This document shows, piece by piece, positions 14,849 through 22,192 of a DNA stretch of 48,841 nt (the first letter of the stretch is position 1; the number at the start of each line of letters is the position of its first letter). The stretch is taken from the NCBI GenBank assembly GCA_946186495.1, contig CAMHNQ010000018.1, positions 1 through 48,841 on the forward strand. The letters are read 5' to 3'. A model generated the notes under the pieces. That model was not told where the DNA came from. It did no database searches and saw only the letters and a list, made by a program, of their open reading frames with translations. Position numbers and translations under genes: made by a program. The DNA comes from an uncultured Bacteroidales bacterium. GTDB lineage: Bacteria; Bacteroidota; Bacteroidia; Bacteroidales; WCHB1-69.

Positions 14849-15274
14849 ATGCTACCCGTTATGTTTAAAAACAGTTGGTTTCCGACCATGTTTGAAGATT
14901 TCTTGAACAGCGACATCATGCCGCGCACCAACACCACAGCTCCAGCCGTGAATGTTAGAGAAGATGAAAAGGCCTACACGATGGAAGTGGCCGCCCCCGG
15001 CATCAAGAAGGAATTCTGCCGCGTGAGCATCAACGACGAAGGCAACCTCTGTGTCGCCATCGAGAACAAGATGGAACACAAGGAAGAGGAGAAAAAGCAC
15101 CACTATCTGCGCCGCGAGTTCTCCTACGCGAACTACGAGCAGAACTACACCCTGCCCGAGGACGTGGACAAAGACCACATCGAAGCCAAAGTGGAGCATG
15201 GAATCCTCACCATCACCCTGCCGAGATTGCAGAAGGAGGAACCCAAACTCGCCCGCACCATCACCATCGGATAA
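14849..15274 (+). CDS. hsp20: small heat-shock protein Hsp20, copy 1
   Basis: The 141-residue alpha-crystallin-domain chaperone holds unfolding proteins in the cytoplasm for refolding by other chaperones. The domain runs from about residue 35 (APAVNVREDEKAYTMEVAAPG) to the conserved HGILTITLP near 121-129, and ends with a short tail. An unusually good ribosome site (AAAGGAG, 8 bases before ATG) is seen, uncommon in this phylum. Transcription is predicted from a sigma-54 promoter. It is almost identical (8 differences by eye) to the protein at 20622-21047. A strong terminator follows. Confidence 0.93.
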   Translation: MLPVMFKNSWFPTMFEDFLNSDIMPRTNTTAPAVNVREDEKAYTMEVAAPGIKKEFCRVSINDEGNLCVAIENKMEHKEEEKKHHYLRREFSYANYEQNYTLPEDVDKDHIEAKVEHGILTITLPRLQKEEPKLARTITIG

Positions 15275-15299
15275 TGTTAAACCAACGCCAAAGATTTCA

Positions 15300-15331
15300 C
15301 GCCGCATTCGCAAGAGTGCGGCGTTTTTTTT
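15300..15331 (+). terminator. rho-independent terminator of hsp20 copy 1
   Basis: Stem CGCCGCA/TGCGGCG with loop TTCGCAAGAG is followed by eight T. The same stem and loop end the second copy. Confidence 0.9.
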
Positions 15332-15365
15332 ATACGGAATTATCCCTTTAAGTCTTGCAAAAAAT

Positions 15366-15440
15366 GATGTGATAATCTGCGTGGTCTGCGGGACAATTAT
15401 ACCCGCCGAACTCGCAGATTCACGCAGATAGAATATTTAT
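15366..15440 (+). repeat. dispersed ~75-bp repeat, copy 2
   Basis: Matches the reverse complement of 3403-3477 along its length. It lies between the hsp20 terminator and the end of the barrel gene. Confidence 0.75.
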
Positions 15441-15464
15441 ATATAGAATATACGAAAGAGTTTG

Positions 15465-17828
15465 TCAAACCCCCGTCCGTATCTTCGTCCTGTCTTCTCC
15501 CTCAACTTTGCCCGCGCCAGCTTTCTTGTAGGCGTTGAAGTTGTAACTCACGCCTAACCAGAACATCCGGCTCTTGCCGTGTAACATGTTGTCTAACTGA
15601 TAGTACTGGTTGTCGGCGAAGATCTCCCATTTGCGGGTGTTGAAGACATCCGTGAGCTGCGCGGAGACCGTGAGCGACCCCTTCAGGAACTTTTGGCTGA
15701 TGCCAATGTTCAGGTAGTGCGAGAGGCGCGTGGTGAACTGCGGGTAATACTGCGGCGTGTTCACGAAATACTGCAGGTTGATGTTCATCCCCTTGATCGG
15801 ACGGAAATCGAGGCGGAGGTTGCTGTTGTTGACCCAGCCGCTGTTCGAGATATCCCATTCCCCGATGTTGCCCACCGAACGGAGGTAGTAGGTGTTCGTG
15901 CCAAGCGTCGCTGTCATCCACTTCCACGGGTCGGCTTTCACGCTCAGGTCTAATCCCGCCTTGGTCTGCGAGGTGGCGTTGATGTAGGTCATCAGCAGAA
16001 TGTCGCCCTCGAAACGGGCCACCTGCGTGATGTAGTTGTGGATGTAGTTGGCATACAACCCGACATTCACAGCCCATTTCGGCACTTTGAACTGGTAGAG
16101 CACCTCCGCGTTGTCGGCGGTTTCGGGTTGGAGGTGCATGTTGCCCTGCTCGAAGTTGTGCGGGTCGATCATGCTCATGTAGGGGTTGAGCTGCGGATAC
16201 GTGGGCCGTGTGATTCGCCGCGAATAGGCGAACGACAGACTGTGCTTCTTGGAAATCTTGTACTTGAACGACAGCGAAGGCCCGAGGAAGAAATGCCGCG
16301 ACCACTCGTCCAACAACTCTTTCTCACTATGCAAATGCGTGCGGCTGTATTCGGCACGGAGACCTGCGCTCCAGGTGAACCGGTCGCGCCATTCCGTAGA
16401 GGTGAACTGCACGTAGGCGGCGGGCACGTACTCCTTGTGCAGCAAGTCGTTACTGAATTGATGGGAGTAGTCCCAGCCGAGACTGTCGCGCACGAAGAAG
16501 TTATGGTAGATGTCGTTCTGGCGGTAGGAGAACTTCACCCCTGCATCCCAGAAACCGTATTTCTCGATGAATTTCCAGTCCGTCTGGGCGGAGGTGAGCA
16601 GCGGACTTCCGCCCGACACCGACTTGCTGACCGAATCGCCCTCCAAAAAATAGTACGACGGACGGTGGCCCCAGATTTTGGAGACGTTCGCCTTGACGGA
16701 GAAGGTGAGCTTCCCGGGACGGATGGCGTGCCAATAGGCGAACGTCCCATCGAGGTTCTCACGGTTCCAGGTCACGTCGCTGCGACGGTTCTCGTGCGAC
16801 AGGATGCCGTTGTGGTACCAATCGTTGGAGAGGTCCTGCACGGTGTTGAGGCGGGGCAGGATGAGCCGGAAGTCAGCATCGATCTTGTTCCGCATATCGG
16901 GCTTGATGGTGACCCCGAGGGCGATGTTGTTGTTGAAGACCGTCCGCAGGGCGTGGATCTGCTGGCTGAGGCTGTCTCCGGTAGTGCGGTAATAGCGGTA
17001 GAGGTAGCCGTTGTTGATGTCGTCCTCGTATTTCACCTGGTAGTTGAAGCGCAGGGCGAACTTGTTGCGGGTGTAGTTCAGCGCGAGGCTGCCGTTGGTG
17101 AAGTGGTTGAAGCCGTAATTGACCGCCGCCATCCCGCTGAGGCCTTTTTTCCCGTCCTTCTTGGTGACGATGTTGATGATGCCGCCCGTGCCCTCGGCAT
17201 CGTAACTGGCACTCGGATTCGTGATGATGTCGATGCTCGCCACGTTGGAGGAGGGTATCGCGTTGATGGAACCGAGGTTCGTGGGCACACCGTCGAGCAA
17301 TAGCAGCACATTGTCGTTCCCGCGGATGGAAACGTTGCCATCGGGGTCAACAGTCACGGAGGACTGCTGGCGCAGAAGGTCGGCGACGGTGCCAGTCATC
17401 ATTGCCGTTGCATCTGTCGGGATTATAGTCGTACGTTCGCCAGTGACGATTGTTCGTCCGCCATCGCTTGCTGAAACGTTCACTTCCTCCAACAACTGCG
17501 AGGTGGCTTCCATCGGAATATTCCCCAATGCCACTTCGCCATTATCTGCCGTAAAATCAAGATGTTTCGGCTTAAAGCCCATATAAATCACAGTCAGGGT
17601 ATAAGTTTTCGATGACCGTGGCACTTTCAGCGAGAACTGTCCGTTTTGGTCGGTGAGGGTGCCCGCCACCACGCTGTCGTGTTGCGAGGCATACACGGAG
17701 ACGTAGGGCATTTCGAAGTTCTTCTCATCTACCACCTTTCCGGTCACCTTGCATGGTGTATGCTGCGCAAAGGCGGACAGGCTGATTATCAGCAGGATGA
17801 AGAAGAAGAGGATGGAGCGTTTGGGCAT
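15465..17828 (-). CDS. TonB-dependent-receptor-like outer-membrane barrel protein
   Basis: The 787-residue protein begins MPKRSILFFFILLII with a signal peptide ending SAFAQ. A carboxypeptidase-regulatory-like beta-sandwich (CKVTGKVVDEKNFEMPYVSV) occupies about 25-110. A plug domain follows (VTVDPDGNVSIRGNDNVLLL, then SSNVASIDIITNPSASYD), then a ~550-residue barrel of the OMP_b-brl_3 type. Such proteins import or bind a substrate at the outer membrane; the substrate is unknown. I chose the ATG at 17828. The open frame extends 81 codons further but would overlap the divergent promoters and lacks a signal sequence. No SusD partner is adjacent. Confidence 0.85.
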   Translation of the reverse strand: MPKRSILFFFILLIISLSAFAQHTPCKVTGKVVDEKNFEMPYVSVYASQHDSVVAGTLTDQNGQFSLKVPRSSKTYTLTVIYMGFKPKHLDFTADNGEVALGNIPMEATSQLLEEVNVSASDGGRTIVTGERTTIIPTDATAMMTGTVADLLRQQSSVTVDPDGNVSIRGNDNVLLLLDGVPTNLGSINAIPSSNVASIDIITNPSASYDAEGTGGIINIVTKKDGKKGLSGMAAVNYGFNHFTNGSLALNYTRNKFALRFNYQVKYEDDINNGYLYRYYRTTGDSLSQQIHALRTVFNNNIALGVTIKPDMRNKIDADFRLILPRLNTVQDLSNDWYHNGILSHENRRSDVTWNRENLDGTFAYWHAIRPGKLTFSVKANVSKIWGHRPSYYFLEGDSVSKSVSGGSPLLTSAQTDWKFIEKYGFWDAGVKFSYRQNDIYHNFFVRDSLGWDYSHQFSNDLLHKEYVPAAYVQFTSTEWRDRFTWSAGLRAEYSRTHLHSEKELLDEWSRHFFLGPSLSFKYKISKKHSLSFAYSRRITRPTYPQLNPYMSMIDPHNFEQGNMHLQPETADNAEVLYQFKVPKWAVNVGLYANYIHNYITQVARFEGDILLMTYINATSQTKAGLDLSVKADPWKWMTATLGTNTYYLRSVGNIGEWDISNSGWVNNSNLRLDFRPIKGMNINLQYFVNTPQYYPQFTTRLSHYLNIGISQKFLKGSLTVSAQLTDVFNTRKWEIFADNQYYQLDNMLHGKSRMFWLGVSYNFNAYKKAGAGKVEGEDRTKIRTGV

Positions 17829-17862
17829 AAGAATCGGGGTTGTTTTTGAAAACAATTTGTGG

Positions 17863-17870
17863 CAAAAATA
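17863..17870 (-). promoter_or_regulatory. -7 box TATTTTTG for the barrel gene
   Basis: Minus-strand TATTTTTG, 34 bases before the chosen ATG at 17828, supports that start over the longer frame. Confidence 0.6.
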
Positions 17871-17907
17871 AAAAAATCGCGTGTCCATTGTATATCTGTT
17901 TTTTTTG

Positions 17908-17915
17908 TATTTTTG
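17908..17915 (+). promoter_or_regulatory. -7 box TATTTTTG for hicA (module 1)
   Basis: Plus-strand TATTTTTG ends 19 bases before the ATG at 17935 and faces away from the barrel-gene promoter. Confidence 0.6.
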
Positions 17916-17934
17916 CAACTGAAAATTAGTAACA

Positions 17935-18192
17935 ATGAGCAAAAAAGAAAAATTGACACGTAGGCTAAAAAATCTACCCAAAGACTTCACATACTCGGAG
18001 CTTATTTCTATTTTTAACATGTGCGGATTCATTGAGGAGACCAAGGGGAAGACATCGGGGTCACGAGTCAAATTCTACAACAGCGAAAAAGACATTGGCT
18101 ATTTATTACACAAACCGCACCCTGGAAACATCGTAAAAGGCAAAGCATTGAAAGATGCTGTTGAGTTTCTAACAACAAATAACCTGATTTAA
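17935..18192 (+). CDS. hicA: HicA-family toxin (module 1)
   Basis: The 85-residue protein fits the HicA double-stranded-RNA-binding-like mRNA interferase fold. Its pattern is LKNLPKDFTYSELISIF, SGSRVKFYN, then LHKPHPGNIVKGKALKDAV. The usual catalytic GSH motif reads GSR here, and the histidines lie in LHKPHP instead. Many relatives annotated as HicA share that variant, so activity cannot be excluded. It translates ahead of its antitoxin gene, 10 bases upstream, the classical hicA-hicB order. Confidence 0.8.
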   Translation: MSKKEKLTRRLKNLPKDFTYSELISIFNMCGFIEETKGKTSGSRVKFYNSEKDIGYLLHKPHPGNIVKGKALKDAVEFLTTNNLI

Positions 18193-18202
18193 ATCAAACA
18201 AT

Positions 18203-18547
18203 ATGGATACATTGAAATACAAAGGGTTTATCGGAAGCATTGAGGTTGAGGATGATTTGTCTCTTTATGGTAAAGTCCTTGGACTAGGGAGTAAAGCTTT
18301 GGTGACGTATGAAGGGATGACTGTGCCAGAGCTTGAGGCGGATTTTCATGCCGCCGTGGATGATTACATCGAATATTGCAAGGAACATAATCTTCCTCTT
18401 AGAAAGTCATACAGCGGAACCTTCAACGTAAGGATACCCCAACAACTCCATGCTCAGGTTTCTGAACTCGCCATGGAAAGAGGTGAGAGTCTGAATGCCT
18501 ACGTGCGTCGTGCTCTCGAAGCAGCAGTCCAGGCCGCGCAAGTATAA
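18203..18547 (+). CDS. hicB: HicB-family antitoxin (module 1)
   Basis: The 114-residue protein has a partial RNase-H-like N-terminal domain (YKGFIGSIEVEDDLSLYGKV, then ALVTYEGMTVPELEADFHAA). A ribbon-helix-helix C-terminus follows (FNVRIPQQLHAQVSELA, then SLNAYVRRALEAAV). It should neutralise the HicA upstream and repress the operon through the RHH domain. Gene spacing of 10 bases indicates one transcript. Confidence 0.85.
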   Translation: MDTLKYKGFIGSIEVEDDLSLYGKVLGLGSKALVTYEGMTVPELEADFHAAVDDYIEYCKEHNLPLRKSYSGTFNVRIPQQLHAQVSELAMERGESLNAYVRRALEAAVQAAQV

Positions 18548-18596
18548 TAATCTCGAGTGACTTTCCATGCACATTGCTCACAAAAATGGGTTTCCA

Positions 18597-19394
18597 TTAC
18601 CGCATCCATCCTTCCAGCTTGTAAACCTTCGACAAAAGGCACTTGTCGCGTCTGGAGGCATTGTCGTGGCACCAGACTTCCACACGCACGGCGTAAGGTT
18701 CGCCCCAGACACCCTCGTAAATGGTGAAATCTCGTTTGTCAACCACTTTCCCGAATGAAGTATGGTCGGAGAACTCATGCTTGGTCCGTTTTACTATCTC
18801 TTTGGTTGACAAAGCAATATCCTTCGTCACCTCAAAACAGCGCAAATAGACATACCCGTCGGGTAGTGCAGGCGCATACAAGGTGTATTCATAGATGCCG
18901 GGTTGTCCGCCTTCATACAGCTGTAACCAGGTACTTTTGTCTGTCGAAAGAATCCTAATCGAATCCGAACCCGCGGCAACGGAACAGGAATCCTCAGGCA
19001 ATTGCATAATCACGCCACCGATAGGCACTTCGCACTGCAATGTGTCCGGAATCGGATGCTCCATTCCGAAATGATCCTCTTCCTCTTCGAACAAGACCGT
19101 AACCATGCCCACAAACACTATCGCGGCAAAGCCGAGTGCGCACAGGAAACCTCCCGCCATGATGCCTCCGAGTTTCCACCACGCCTTGCGGGCAATAGAG
19201 AGAATGAACGCTACCACCTGCAAAACACCCAACAGAAGAATAATTCCCCAAATAACATTGTCGATGACATTCGGCAGGAAGTGCCCGTTGAGCATATCCA
19301 ACAGCTGCAATACGATAAGCAACAGAAACGCCAAGGGCCAGACCCACCAGTATCTCAGCAGGAAATTCCCTAATGGTGCGTTATTCTGACTCAT
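18597..19394 (-). CDS. membrane-anchored protein, function unknown
   Basis: The 265-residue protein has four hydrophobic segments in its first ~105 residues (WWVWPLAFLLLIVLQLL; VIWGIILLLGVLQVVAFIL; LGGIMAGGFLCALGFAAIVF continuing into VGMVTVLF). A C-terminal outer domain of about 150 residues follows, with an acidic EEEEDHF linker. No family was recognised. A -7 box (TATCTTTG, minus strand, 19438-19445) precedes it. It sits between the two hic modules. Confidence 0.65.
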   Translation of the reverse strand: MSQNNAPLGNFLLRYWWVWPLAFLLLIVLQLLDMLNGHFLPNVIDNVIWGIILLLGVLQVVAFILSIARKAWWKLGGIMAGGFLCALGFAAIVFVGMVTVLFEEEEDHFGMEHPIPDTLQCEVPIGGVIMQLPEDSCSVAAGSDSIRILSTDKSTWLQLYEGGQPGIYEYTLYAPALPDGYVYLRCFEVTKDIALSTKEIVKRTKHEFSDHTSFGKVVDKRDFTIYEGVWGEPYAVRVEVWCHDNASRRDKCLLSKVYKLEGWMR

Positions 19395-19437
19395 GACAAG
19401 ATTGTTTTACTGTTCATAATCCTTGTGAAAAACACGA

Positions 19438-19445
19438 CAAAGATA
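19438..19445 (-). promoter_or_regulatory. -7 box TATCTTTG, minus strand
   Basis: Consensus -7 box 43 bases before the start at 19394. A short palindrome, TGTCGACA, lies just upstream in the spacer. Confidence 0.6.
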
Positions 19446-19620
19446 TAAAAATTGTCGACAGATTAGTTGACATTTTTTTACATCACTCCTCCGGATACCG
19501 ATTGTAATATGCATTCTCATAAATTCTCATATCGTATAGTTAACTGAACAGTTTCGGTAACGCATTTTCGGGATAATTTATCGCCTAAAGTATAAAGAGA
19601 GGATGGAAAAATTCCACAAA

Positions 19621-19652
19621 CTTGCCATTTGCTGAAAAAAAGCGTATCTTTG
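19621..19652 (+). promoter_or_regulatory. promoter of hicB-hicA (module 2)
   Basis: CTTG at 19621-19624 and TATCTTTG at 19645-19652 are separated by 20 bases, close to consensus. The ATG follows 28 bases later. Confidence 0.65.
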
Positions 19653-19680
19653 CAGCGTTAATAAAAAAGTAGAAAACACT

Positions 19681-19902
19681 ATGGAATACAGCATCATCAT
19701 AGAGAAAAACCCAACAACAGGCGTCTATGTCGGACAATGTTCACAACTCCCCGAAGCGATGAGCCAAGGAAACACTTTGGATGAACTCATGTCCAACATG
19801 AAAGAAGCCATTGAACTGGCCATTGAGTGCCGTCGGGACGAACTCAAAGAACTATATAAAAACCGTAAAGTATTTCACAGAAGACTGACCGTGAACGCAT
19901 GA
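19681..19902 (+). CDS. hicB: HicB-type antitoxin (module 2)
   Basis: The 73-residue protein has the short HicB fold: MEYSIIIEKNPTTGVYVGQC, then LPEAMSQGNTLDELMSNM and KEAIELAIE. It lacks a C-terminal DNA-binding domain, as many short HicB proteins do. Its stop overlaps the start of the 53-residue toxin gene (ATGA arrangement). The antitoxin-first order is opposite to module 1, 1.7 kb upstream. Confidence 0.8.
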   Translation: MEYSIIIEKNPTTGVYVGQCSQLPEAMSQGNTLDELMSNMKEAIELAIECRRDELKELYKNRKVFHRRLTVNA

Positions 19903-20060
19903 AAAAAGAAAAACTCCTGAAACACTTGAGAACAAATCATTGTTACCCAACCGGAAGACAAAAAGGCAGTCACTCCCAATTTATCAACAAAGATTCTGGT
20001 AAACGGACAATCATACCGCTACACAATGATATTGATGATATACTCGCGAAGAAAATTTGA
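19899..20060 (+). CDS. hicA: short HicA-type toxin (module 2)
   Basis: The 53-residue product MKKEKLLKHLRTNHCY..., then GRQKGSHSQFINKDSGKR, then IIPLHNDIDDILAKKI matches the HicA fold. It keeps the catalytic-type GSH motif (His25) and a PLHN segment where others have PxHxGDL. It overlaps hicB by four bases. It is a few residues shorter than typical HicA (about 58-65), ending soon after DDILAKKI, so activity is uncertain. Confidence 0.7.
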   Translation: MKKEKLLKHLRTNHCYPTGRQKGSHSQFINKDSGKRTIIPLHNDIDDILAKKI

Positions 20061-20103
20061 AAGCAGTTGGGGATTCCGCTTGTAGGAAACAATTAGCAAA
20101 ACA

Positions 20104-20236
20104 CTATTCCGCCCCCAACTCCACCGAGAACTGATAATCAGCCTAGTCCACCGTGTATTCCACCACATATTCGTCACGGTGCTTCTTGCTGGTGTTCTCC
20201 AAAATGATCCAAAACTGCTTCAGGGCTGGTATTGTG
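20104..20236 (-). pseudogene. C-terminal gene relic with in-frame stop
   Basis: The minus-strand frame reads ALKQFWIILENTSKKHRDEY, then VVEYTVD, then TAG at 20143-20145, then ADYQFSVELGAE and a proper stop. The TAG could be a mutated Trp codon (TGG). The upstream end is cut off by the palindromic repeat starting at 20238. Composition is protein-like (charged, amphipathic). I do not recognise the parent family. Confidence 0.5.
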
Positions 20237-20237
20237 C

Positions 20238-20436
20238 CGTCCCTATCGGGACGAGGGAATACGCGGGGACATCCGTTTCTACCGAGCGGTCGCCCCTGCC
20301 GGGGCTATTCGGGAATCGTACCGATGTCCCCTATCCGTAACATGCATCGCAATGTCCCGACAGGGACAAAAGCTCGGTAGAAAGGGGGCATTTCGGTTGC
20401 CACAGACCCCGGTAGGGGTCAAAGCTCGGTAGAAAT
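20238..20436. repeat. structured palindromic element upstream of hsp20, copy 2
   Basis: Same series of palindromes as 14471-14664, beginning CGTCCCTATCGGGACG at 20238-20253 and ending with the second GCTCGGTAG. Compared with copy 1 it has compensating changes in some stems, for example TATC against TTC in the first loop. It truncates the gene relic at 20104-20236. Confidence 0.75.
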
Positions 20437-20491
20437 TTTGTCAGACATCCCGCCATCTTGTCACCAAAAAGCGGACAATTTGTCAGAAAAG
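20437..20491 (+). promoter_or_regulatory. candidate enhancer sites for the sigma-54 promoter, hsp20 copy 2
   Basis: TTGTCAGACATCCCGCCAT, TTGTC, GGACAA and a second TTGTCAGA occur in the same order and spacing as at 14670-14719. Confidence 0.5.
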
Positions 20492-20515
20492 ATAAAAAAA
20501 TTTGGAAATAATTTG

Positions 20516-20533
20516 TTGGCACGCGGTTTGCAT
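20516..20533 (+). promoter_or_regulatory. sigma-54 (RpoN) promoter of hsp20 copy 2
   Basis: TTGGCACG and TTTGCAT again put GG (20518-20519) and GC (20530-20531) exactly 12 bases apart. A longer open frame for hsp20 would run through this site, so the downstream ATG at 20622 is chosen. Confidence 0.85.
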
Positions 20534-20621
20534 TATAGGTAGCGTCGCCGATGCGAGAGCGGAGGCGGCAGGAAAAGAAAAAACAATAAAAAGTCTAACA
20601 ATAAAAAGAAAGGAGTTCATT

Positions 20622-21047
20622 ATGCTACCAGTAATGTTTAAAAACAGTTGGTTTCCGACCATGTTTGAAGATTTCTTGAACAGCGACATCATGCCGCGCA
20701 CCAACACCACAGCTCCGGCCGTGAATGTTAGAGAAGACGAAAAGGCCTACACGATGGAAGTGGCCGCCCCCGGCATCAAGAAGGACTTCTGCCGCGTGAG
20801 TATCAACGATGAGGGCAACCTGAATGTCGCCATCGAGAACAAGATGGAACACAAGGAAGCCGAGAAAAAGCACCATTATCTGCGCCGCGAGTTCTCCTAC
20901 ACGAACTACGAGCAAGTCTATACGCTGCCCGAGGACGTTGACAAGGAGCACATCGAAGCCAAGGTGGAGCACGGAATCCTGACCATCACCCTGCCGAGAA
21001 TACAAAAAGAGGAGCCCAAGCTCGCCCGCACCATCGCCATCGGGTAA
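20622..21047 (+). CDS. hsp20: small heat-shock protein Hsp20, copy 2
   Basis: This 141-residue alpha-crystallin chaperone is nearly the same as the protein at 14849-15274. By eye it differs at eight positions (for example Glu to Asp after KK, Cys to Asn in GNLxVAI, Asn to Val in YEQxYTLP). The start is fixed by AAAGGAG eight bases upstream, identical to copy 1; the frame is open 40 codons further but crosses the sigma-54 promoter. Two kept copies with conserved promoters suggest a dosage or regulatory benefit. Confidence 0.93.
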   Translation: MLPVMFKNSWFPTMFEDFLNSDIMPRTNTTAPAVNVREDEKAYTMEVAAPGIKKDFCRVSINDEGNLNVAIENKMEHKEAEKKHHYLRREFSYTNYEQVYTLPEDVDKEHIEAKVEHGILTITLPRIQKEEPKLARTIAIG

Positions 21048-21073
21048 TCTTTAATCAAAAGCCAATAATCTTA

Positions 21074-21105
21074 CGCCGCATTCGCAAGAGTGCGGCGTTT
21101 TTTTT
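21074..21105 (+). terminator. rho-independent terminator of hsp20 copy 2
   Basis: CGCCGCA/TGCGGCG stem with TTCGCAAGAG loop and eight T, the same as at 15300-15331. It marks the right end of the duplication. Confidence 0.9.
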
Positions 21106-21121
21106 GTCCGTAAGTCAAAAA

Positions 21122-21712
21122 CTATTCACCGATATACCGACCCTCGACCACTTTCCAGTCAACAATCTGCCACAACGCACTGAGGTGGTCGGGACGGCGG
21201 TTCTGGTAATCGAGGTAATAAGCATGCTCCCAAACATCGAAAGTCAGCAGTGGACGAAGCCCTTTCTGCACCGGGTTGGCCGCGTTAGTCTCCTGAGTGA
21301 CAACCAGCTTGCCGTCTGCGTCAACGGAAAGCCATACCCAGCCTGAGCCGAAAAGCGTGGCTCCTGCCTGCACGAACACCTTCTGGAACTCCTCGAACGA
21401 GCCAAACTGCGCATCTAAGGCTTCCGCAAGAACACCCGAAGGCTTGTTGTCGGAAAGAGGGCGGCGGAACTGTTGAAAGTAAAGATTATGGTTCAGGATT
21501 TGCCCGGCATTGTTGAGTATCCCGCCAGAGGCATGCTTCACAATCTCCACCAGCTCCATGCCGGCAAACGATGTGCCTTCGACAGCAGCATTCAGGTTAT
21601 TGACATATCCCTGCAGATGCTTGCCATGATGAAACCCGATAGTCTGCGCGGAAATAACTGGTTCCAACGCATTTGCCGCATATGGCAACGTAATTAATTC
21701 AAATTTTCCCAT
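21122..21712 (-). CDS. sodB: superoxide dismutase, Fe/Mn family
   Basis: The 196-residue enzyme converts superoxide to oxygen and hydrogen peroxide in the cytoplasm. Metal ligands are visible: His28 in GFHHGKH, His in LNHNLYF, and Asp and His in DVWEHAYY. GSGWVWL is the usual core motif. The glutamine in NNAGQ sits where iron-type enzymes place their active-site Gln. Bacteroidota enzymes are often cambialistic, so the metal is uncertain. It has its own -7 box at 21748-21755 and lies next to the hsp20 terminator, a stress-gene neighbourhood. Confidence 0.95.
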   Translation of the reverse strand: MGKFELITLPYAANALEPVISAQTIGFHHGKHLQGYVNNLNAAVEGTSFAGMELVEIVKHASGGILNNAGQILNHNLYFQQFRRPLSDNKPSGVLAEALDAQFGSFEEFQKVFVQAGATLFGSGWVWLSVDADGKLVVTQETNAANPVQKGLRPLLTFDVWEHAYYLDYQNRRPDHLSALWQIVDWKVVEGRYIGE

Positions 21713-21747
21713 ATTTCAAAAGTTTTGTCAGATGAAAAATAAATTGG

Positions 21748-21755
21748 CAAAGATA
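21748..21755 (-). promoter_or_regulatory. -7 box TATCTTTG of sodB
   Basis: Minus-strand consensus box 35 bases before the ATG at 21712. Confidence 0.7.
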
Positions 21756-21797
21756 ATTTTTTTTAGGACAATCGGAAATAAACGCATCGAAAAATAG

Positions 21798-21805
21798 TAT
21801 CTTTG
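21798..21805 (+). promoter_or_regulatory. -7 box TATCTTTG
   Basis: Plus-strand consensus box ending 20 bases before the ATG at 21826. Confidence 0.7.
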
Positions 21806-21825
21806 CAGCCTAAAAAATAACAGTT

Positions 21826-22095
21826 ATGAACGAAAAAAAAATCGAAACTGCGGCCGCCCTTGGCAATTTATTAGTAGAAAAAGTGGATCATTTCCTGCAC
21901 CATTTCACCAGTTACGCTACGGATTTGGAAGTGGGCATTCATCCCGAAACCTTCGACATCATCCTCGACAGTCCGAACAATATTCCTGAAGACTATCGCC
22001 GCCACAGCATCGCGGACTTCATCCTCACCAATGCCAAAGGTCTGTACGAACCCGATGAAAAGATGATTTTCCAAGTGGCGGAACACTATTTTTAA
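21826..22095 (+). CDS. small conserved-looking cytoplasmic protein, function unknown
   Basis: The 89-residue acidic protein contains KVDHFLHHFTSYATDLEVGI, then RRHSIADFILTN and DEKMIFQVAEHYF. It has no signal peptide, membrane span or motif that I recognise. It has a good promoter and regular codon use. It precedes holA with a 97-base gap containing a hairpin, so it is probably a separate transcript. Confidence 0.6.
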   Translation: MNEKKIETAAALGNLLVEKVDHFLHHFTSYATDLEVGIHPETFDIILDSPNNIPEDYRRHSIADFILTNAKGLYEPDEKMIFQVAEHYF

Positions 22096-22149
22096 CAACT
22101 CCTCCCTAAAGAGCCGCAAACCCGACATGTGTCAACACAGGGCTCACTG

Positions 22150-22175
22150 TTTCGCCCTATGCTATCGGGGCGAAA
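22150..22175 (+). terminator. hairpin between the small gene and holA
   Basis: TTTCGCCC at 22150-22157 pairs with GGGCGAAA at 22168-22175. No T-run follows, so it may be a weak terminator or a leader structure of holA. Confidence 0.4.
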
Positions 22176-22192
22176 GAAAACAACAATAGATT

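Noticed and set aside
16038-17303. 421-codon plus-strand frame opposite the barrel gene
   Set aside because: Composition is shadow-like and the barrel reading has signal peptide, plug and strands.
20502-20621. Longer start for the second Hsp20
   Set aside because: The 40 extra codons run across the sigma-54 promoter and ribosome site that both copies share.
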